Assembly: GCA_020465985.1 (NCBI GenBank)
Contig: JAANYP010006942.1
Location: 124,001 to 188,000 of the forward strand
Reading direction: 5' to 3'
DNA length: 64,000 nucleotides
Origin: Centrapalus pauciflorus
Taxonomy: Eukaryota > Streptophyta > Magnoliopsida > Asterales > Asteraceae
Positions 59,107-64,000 of the stretch are shown here, in pieces. Positions within the stretch are counted from its first letter, which is position 1. The number at the start of each line of letters is the position of its first letter. A model generated the notes under the pieces. That model had not been told where the DNA came from and made no database searches. It was given only the letters and a program-made list of their open reading frames with translations. Both the position numbers and the translations under genes were made by a program.

Positions 59107-61167
59107 TGTAACATCCTCAAAGTTATGTTATTGTAATTGGGCTAATTAAGTGGAAAATTTATATTTAAAGTTGAATTTGGGTGATTATTATGTATTTGGA
59201 TATTTAGCAAAGTTTGTTGCTATTTTAAGAAAATTGAATTCAGAAACAATTTTATGGATTATTATGAATTTAAAAGTTAATTATGATAAATCTAAGATGA
59301 AATCAGTATTTTATGGAACCGGTTAAGTCAAGTGGTGAAATGTGCAAAAATGACGAAAGTAGTATATAAAGGGCAATAGGCTTCATTTTTTTTAGTTATA
59401 CACTCTCTCTCTACTCTATCTCTCTAGAAGTTTTCTCTCTACATCTCTCTAAGATATATCACAAACTGACCGTCGGATTTTCGAGAATTATACGTCATCG
59501 GAAAGATATCGAGGAGTACAACAGCAATCTACGAACGGATTTTAGATTTCATACGAATTGAGGTAAGAATCGACCTTTTTAAGATTATGGTTTCGGTTTT
59601 GAAGAACACAATTTTCGAATCTATCATTTTATGCCAATTTAAGCTTGTTTTGCTTGAAATATTGCTGGAATATGAAAGTATATGCATAGTAGAATCGAAT
59701 CTAAGTATTATACATGATATATTAGTGATTTTTGCCTTAGAAATGAAGGATTTAAGTTGAAATGATGAACAGACTCGAATGGGTCAAGAACAGAGTCGAA
59801 ATGCAAGAACAAACTCGAGTTTGGTGCTAGATTCGAAGGTGTATAATTAGATTTTAAGGGGAGGGCTTCGAATCTAGGCATAGATTCGAAGTGAGGTTCG
59901 AATCTACCCTAGATTCGAAGGGTAGTTCGAATCTGTTGGTATGAGGTTCGAATCTGATGCTATGGGTTCGAATCTGATGCACGATTTCGAATCTAACCCA
60001 TTAAATTCGAGTTTAATGCCTAAAATTGAGAAATATACTCTCTAAACTTGTGTATTTTGAATGAAACTCATAAACAACATGAAGAATGTCATGGGTTATA
60101 TAAAGGTCAATATATGAACAGGAAATGGGTTCAAACTTAGTTGTAAATTCGAATTTGGATGTAGACCCAAAATGGGGAAAACGTTGCAAAACTTACGAGA
60201 CTTGATTTTTATGAGTTAAACGGTTAATAATATGAGGAAATTGTTGTATTTAATATGACAGGTCCCTTGTGGTGTTGTTTAACCCACAGTGGGGTACTTG
60301 GTGGAATCCGGTTGAAAGGCCGCGGGGAAATAATATTGGTTATCCTTTATTTACGCACCCACTGTGAGTACCTTTGATTTTAGCATGTTTACATCTGCTT
60401 TATGTTTGCTAGGCCTGCTGAGGCATGTTGTTTCACTTTCGTTTGGCATTCTACTAACATGCGTATATATAGTGATGCACATTCACATTTGTTGCATGTC
60501 CTTTCTTTTGTTGTGCATCCTGTTGTTGATGATGGACCTGTGTGGTCGCATCTGTACTCTGATGTTACTGTGCTATATGAGCCAAGAGTTTGACACCTCT
60601 ATGGCCAGGATAGACAGTATGACATCCCCGATGGTATGTTTGCCTCAGTATGGTGGATTTCTTAATGCCGAGTGTCAACTCGAAGGGGCTGTGGGCCTAG
60701 GTTTGCGTACCATGGGTACGTGTGGAGTATACGGTATGTGTTACCGGGGTTACTCTGGATAGCATCATAAAGATATGTTGAATGCGTAAAATCATATGGT
60801 ATTCACTAAGCAATCGCTTACCCTTTTAGTTGTTGAATTTTTGCAGGAAAAGGGAAGTCTTCTGCTGGACATTCTCGTTAGGCTATTTGAGAAGATTTGG
60901 AAGAAATTGTTACTTAATCGGTATTTACGTTGTGGAACAAATGTTATAATATGTTTGGGATGATTGTAATAACTGCATTTGGATATGTAGACTTAGTTAT
61001 GGTACCTTGTAGCACCATAGGGTGTTTGACACTTTTTGCACTACTTTTATTTTATGTTTTAAATGCTTCCGCACTAAAATCTAGGTTATCAGATCATTAT
61101 GTACTGTTTGATGGTGATAAAATCCTGGGAGATTGTAATTGGTGGTTGTTGTGGCAAGGGTGTCACA
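59107..61167 (+). repeat. 3' LTR of the young gypsy
   Basis: 2061 bp, one base longer than the 5' LTR and otherwise without visible difference. TATA box at 59363-59371, motif array at about 59746-60026. Confidence 0.95.
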
Positions 61168-61402
61168 AACAGGTTACAAGACATTGCCTTGTATGACAGA
61201 TTAACAGAGTTAGCAGGTTGGATGTTTGTACAACAGAACATGTTTGAGATTAAAACTCATTTTGTCAAGCCTGTTACACGTCCAAGCTGTCCAAATTTTC
61301 AAAAAATGACTAAGTACAGAACAAGTGAAACCTGTCCTGTCCAAGTTATTTAGTAAAATTTTGACAGATTTGAACAAGTGATCTTTAGAACATCAATGAC
61401 AC

Positions 61403-62951
61403 TTAGTCAATGTTATTTAACATACCCAGCTTGCTTACAAGGTAATTAAACCTGTTTTCATCAAGAGGTTTGGTGAAAATGTCAGCTAGTTGTTCTTCTG
61501 TGGAAATAAAACTTACCTCCACATTACCTTTCTGGATGTGATTCTTGATGAAATGATGTCTGACCTCAATATGTTTTCTTCTAGAGTGGAAGACTGGATT
61601 GTTGGATATGGCTATGGCACTTGTATTGTCACATAGAATAGGAGTTTTTCTATAGACAAGGCCATAATCCTCAAGCTGATGCTGCATCCATAGAATCTGC
61701 CCACAGCAGCTTGCAGCAGAAATGTACTCAGCTTCGGCATTAGAGGTAGAAACAGAATTCTGTTTCTTGCTGCACCAACTTATCAACTTTCCACCAAGGA
61801 GTTGACATCCACCTGTTGTGCTTATTCTGTCTAGTCTGCAGCCTGAAAAATCAGAATCTGAATAACCAATTAGTTTAAGGCTGGAGTCCTTGGGATACCA
61901 AAGACCCAAACTTGGTGTACCCGTTAGGTATCTGAAGATTCTTTTTACAGCAGCTAGATGTGATTCCTTAGTATCAGCTTGAAACCTAGCACATAAACAG
62001 GTAGCAAACATAATATCTGGTCTACTAGCAGTTAAGTATAGCAAGCTCCCAATCATGCCTCTGTAAGTTGCTAATGAAACAGCTTTGCCACAGGCATCAG
62101 CATCCAACTTTACATTGGTTGCCATTGGGGTTTTGATAGGAGAACATTGATCAAATTTAAACTTTTTCAAAAGATCCAATGTATACTTTCTTTGATTAAT
62201 AAAAATTCTATTTGAGGTTTGTTTAACCTGTAATCCTAGAAAGAAAGTAAGTTCACCCATCAAGCTCCTTTCATATTTGGATTACATGAGCAGTGAAAAG
62301 TTCTTGCATAACTGTTCATTAGTAGACTCAAATATTATGTCATCCACATGAATCTGAACAAGTATAATATCAGTTTTCACATTCTTTATGAACAATCACT
62401 TTACCTCTGGAATAAGCATTGCTCATAAAGAAATCAGTAAGAGTGTCATACCAGGCTCTAGGGGCTTGTTTCAGACCATAGAGAGCTTTGTCAAACTTAT
62501 AAACAAGACCTGGATGTTGTTCACTTTCAAAACCTAGAGGCTGCTTGACATATACCTCTTCTTGCAGCTTACCATTCAAAAATGCACTCTTGACCTCCGT
62601 TTGAAATACCTTCATGCTTTTGTGGGCAGCATAGGATAGAAACAAACGAACTGCCACTAACCTGGCCACAGGAGCAAATGTTTCATCATAGTCTATGACT
62701 TCTTCTTGCCTATAGCCTTGAGCAACCAGTCTTGCCTTATTTCTAATGACATGACCTTGCTCATCCATTTTGTTTCTGAAAACCCACTTGGTGCCAATTA
62801 TTGTTTTACCTTTAGGAGCAGGGACCAGCTTCCATACATTGTTTCTCTCAAACTGATTGAGCTCTTCTTTCATGGGAGTGATCCAATTGGCATCTTTCAG
62901 TGCATCATCTACTTTCTTTGGCTCCATCAGGGACACAAAACTAGAAAACAT
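61403..62951 (-). pseudogene. Outer copia reverse transcriptase and RNase H
   Basis: RT motifs GTKWVFRNKMDEQG, ETFAPVARLVAVR and KALYGLKQAPRAWYD are clear. However, the first catalytic motif reads QTEVKSAFLNG, with Glu for Asp, and the second reads HVDDII, with His for Tyr (near 62345). A frame change lies near 62385. From 62263 the frame is open to 61403: LTFFLGLQVKQT, YRGMIGSLLYLTASRPDIMF, then RNase H with DSDFSGC, AEAEYISA, CDNTSAI and LADIFTKPL. The RNase H part looks undamaged. Confidence 0.88.
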
Positions 62952-63065
62952 ACAAAAGTTTCCTAAGCTGTCTCATCTTGTTTGTACCCCTTTGTTGATG
63001 TCACCAATTATTTGCTCATTGGAGTGACACCTGATCCACTTGGGATCATGTTTCAATGAAGACTC

Positions 63066-64000
63066 TCATGTATCAGTTTCATTTCCTTCAGGTCTTACAG
63101 AACAGCTTTCAAGATTTTCAGACACACTGATGTCTTGAGTCTGTTCACCCATGGAGAATGAATCATTATTGTTGAACACATCAGCAGAGGATTCAGCATT
63201 GATTGGTTCTGGACATGGTATATTGACTATATCAGTACACTTATTCACACATGGTCTACCAATACAATCATCATCATGTCCATCATGGTTAACAGGTTCC
63301 ACTCTGGGTGATGTGTAAGCCTTTGAGTCCTTCTCTTCATTGTTTGAATGCATAAGATCATCAAAGCTGAACTCTCCTGAAACTAATTCAGGAACAGCTT
63401 TGGGAGAAGCATTCTTGGACTCTTCAAAGGTGACATTGATAGATTCATCTATCACCTTTCTTTTGTGGTTGTATACTCTGTAGGCTTTAGAAATAGCAAA
63501 GTATCCAACAAACACACCTTCATCAGCTTTGGGTTCAAACTTTTCCAGCTGATCCCTTTGATTCAGAATGAAGCAGGGACATCTAAACACATGGAAATAA
63601 CTTATATTTGGCTTTATCCCTTTGAGTAACTCATAAGGAGTCTTGTTGAAACTTTTCACCACTAAGGATCTGTTTTGGGTGAAGCAGGCAGTCTTAACAG
63701 CTTCAGCCCAAAATGATGAAGGCAAACCTTATGCACACAGCATGGTTTCTAGCAACTTCAATGAGGGTTCTGTTCCTCCTTTCAGCAACTTCATTTTGTT
63801 GTGGAGTCCTTACAGCTGAAAAGTTTTGAGAGATCCCTCTTTCCTCACAGAAGTCCTCAAGAGTACTGTTTTTTAATTCATTACCATGATCACTTCTAAG
63901 CTGTTTGACTTGGGCAGAGTTCAGAACTTCCATCTTCTTGATAAATCCAATAATTTCTCTGGCAGCCTCTCATGTGGTCTTTAGAAAGATCACTCATGTA
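63066..64000 (-). pseudogene. Outer copia integrase, partial (continues beyond window)
   Basis: RSDHGNELKNSTLEDFCEER and ERRNRTLIEVA (63900-63730) give the second Asp and the Glu of the catalytic core. After a frame change near 63725 come SSFWAEAVKTACFTQNRSLV and GVFVGY, then an acidic linker ending in a stop at 63066. The first catalytic Asp, zinc domain, protease and gag lie to the right of the window. Further frame changes occur near 63950. Confidence 0.85.

Larger units (their letters stand above)
53861..61167 (+). mobile_element. Young Ty3/gypsy element with intact gag and decayed pol (TR-GAG-like), TSD AACAG
   Basis: LTRs 53861-55920 and 59107-61167 appear identical except for one inserted base (TTTAC against TTATAC near 54158). 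They start TGTAACATCC and end GGGTGTCACA, with AACAG on both sides (53856-53860, 61168-61172). The primer site lies at 55926-55937. The interior is 3.2 kb with a complete gag and no working pol. NFEDEVE-like coding near 59070, just before the 3' LTR, resembles the end of chromovirus-type pol and indicates descent from a full element. It must be moved by proteins from a relative. Confidence 0.93.

Overview
The window is plant nuclear repeat DNA. It is a stack of transposable elements inserted into one another, and I see no ordinary single-copy host gene. Evidence for a plant: Ty1/copia elements of the Sirevirus type with an extra 'env-like' ORF, an Athila-type Ty3/gypsy element primed by tRNA-Asp, MuDR-type Mutator elements (MULEs), plant-like GT-AG introns and long (TA)n tracts. 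The style of the elements suggests a eudicot, perhaps Asteraceae, but that is an impression and not a proof.

Left arm (1-10252). A gypsy LTR whose left end is outside the window finishes at 2870. From 2871 to 8418 runs the relic of a MuDR-type transposase gene on the + strand. It is interrupted by a palindromic inverted-repeat element (about 2943-3917), a hAT-like MITE with an 8-bp target duplication (4423-5058) and a solo LTR (5557-7720). Then come TA-rich MITEs (8419-9401) and an array of ctacgtag-type palindromes (9830-10252).

Nested stack (10253-64000). The outermost layer is a degenerate minus-strand Sirevirus-like copia (here 'outer copia') that runs off the right edge. Its 3' LTR is at about 10253-11035, its env-like ORF is split between 11346-14731 and 52622-53391, and its RT/RNase H and integrase are at 61403-64000. 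Into its env-like ORF is inserted a minus-strand Athila element (14732-52621, TSD CACCC). A Mutator-like element (15146-24293, 199-bp TIRs) sits in the Athila 3' LTR, and inside that MULE is a gag/pol-less copia ('copia-3', 16101-21933, TSD AGTGG). A complete but mutated copia ('copia-2', 27298-41710, TSD CCTTC) sits in an Athila env-like ORF. A very young gypsy element with an intact gag and decayed pol (53861-61167, TSD AACAG) sits between pol and env of the outer copia. LTR divergence (about 10% for Athila, 2.3% for copia-2, 0.9% for copia-3, one indel for the young gypsy) agrees with the nesting order.

The most interesting signals cut across elements. (1) Different retroelements each carry arrays of their own short palindrome in LTRs, leaders and inter-ORF spacers. 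(2) The AGATTCGAATCT type is shared between a copia and an unrelated gypsy LTR, and there it resembles the Pol III B-box. (3) Copia-3 looks like a gag-pol deletion that left only leader, env-like ORF and LTRs. (4) Env-like ORFs of both superfamilies start directly at a 3' splice acceptor. (5) The MULE carries two convergent, apparently intact small genes, one of them a GRF zinc-finger protein. No rRNA, tRNA, CRISPR or host gene was recognised.
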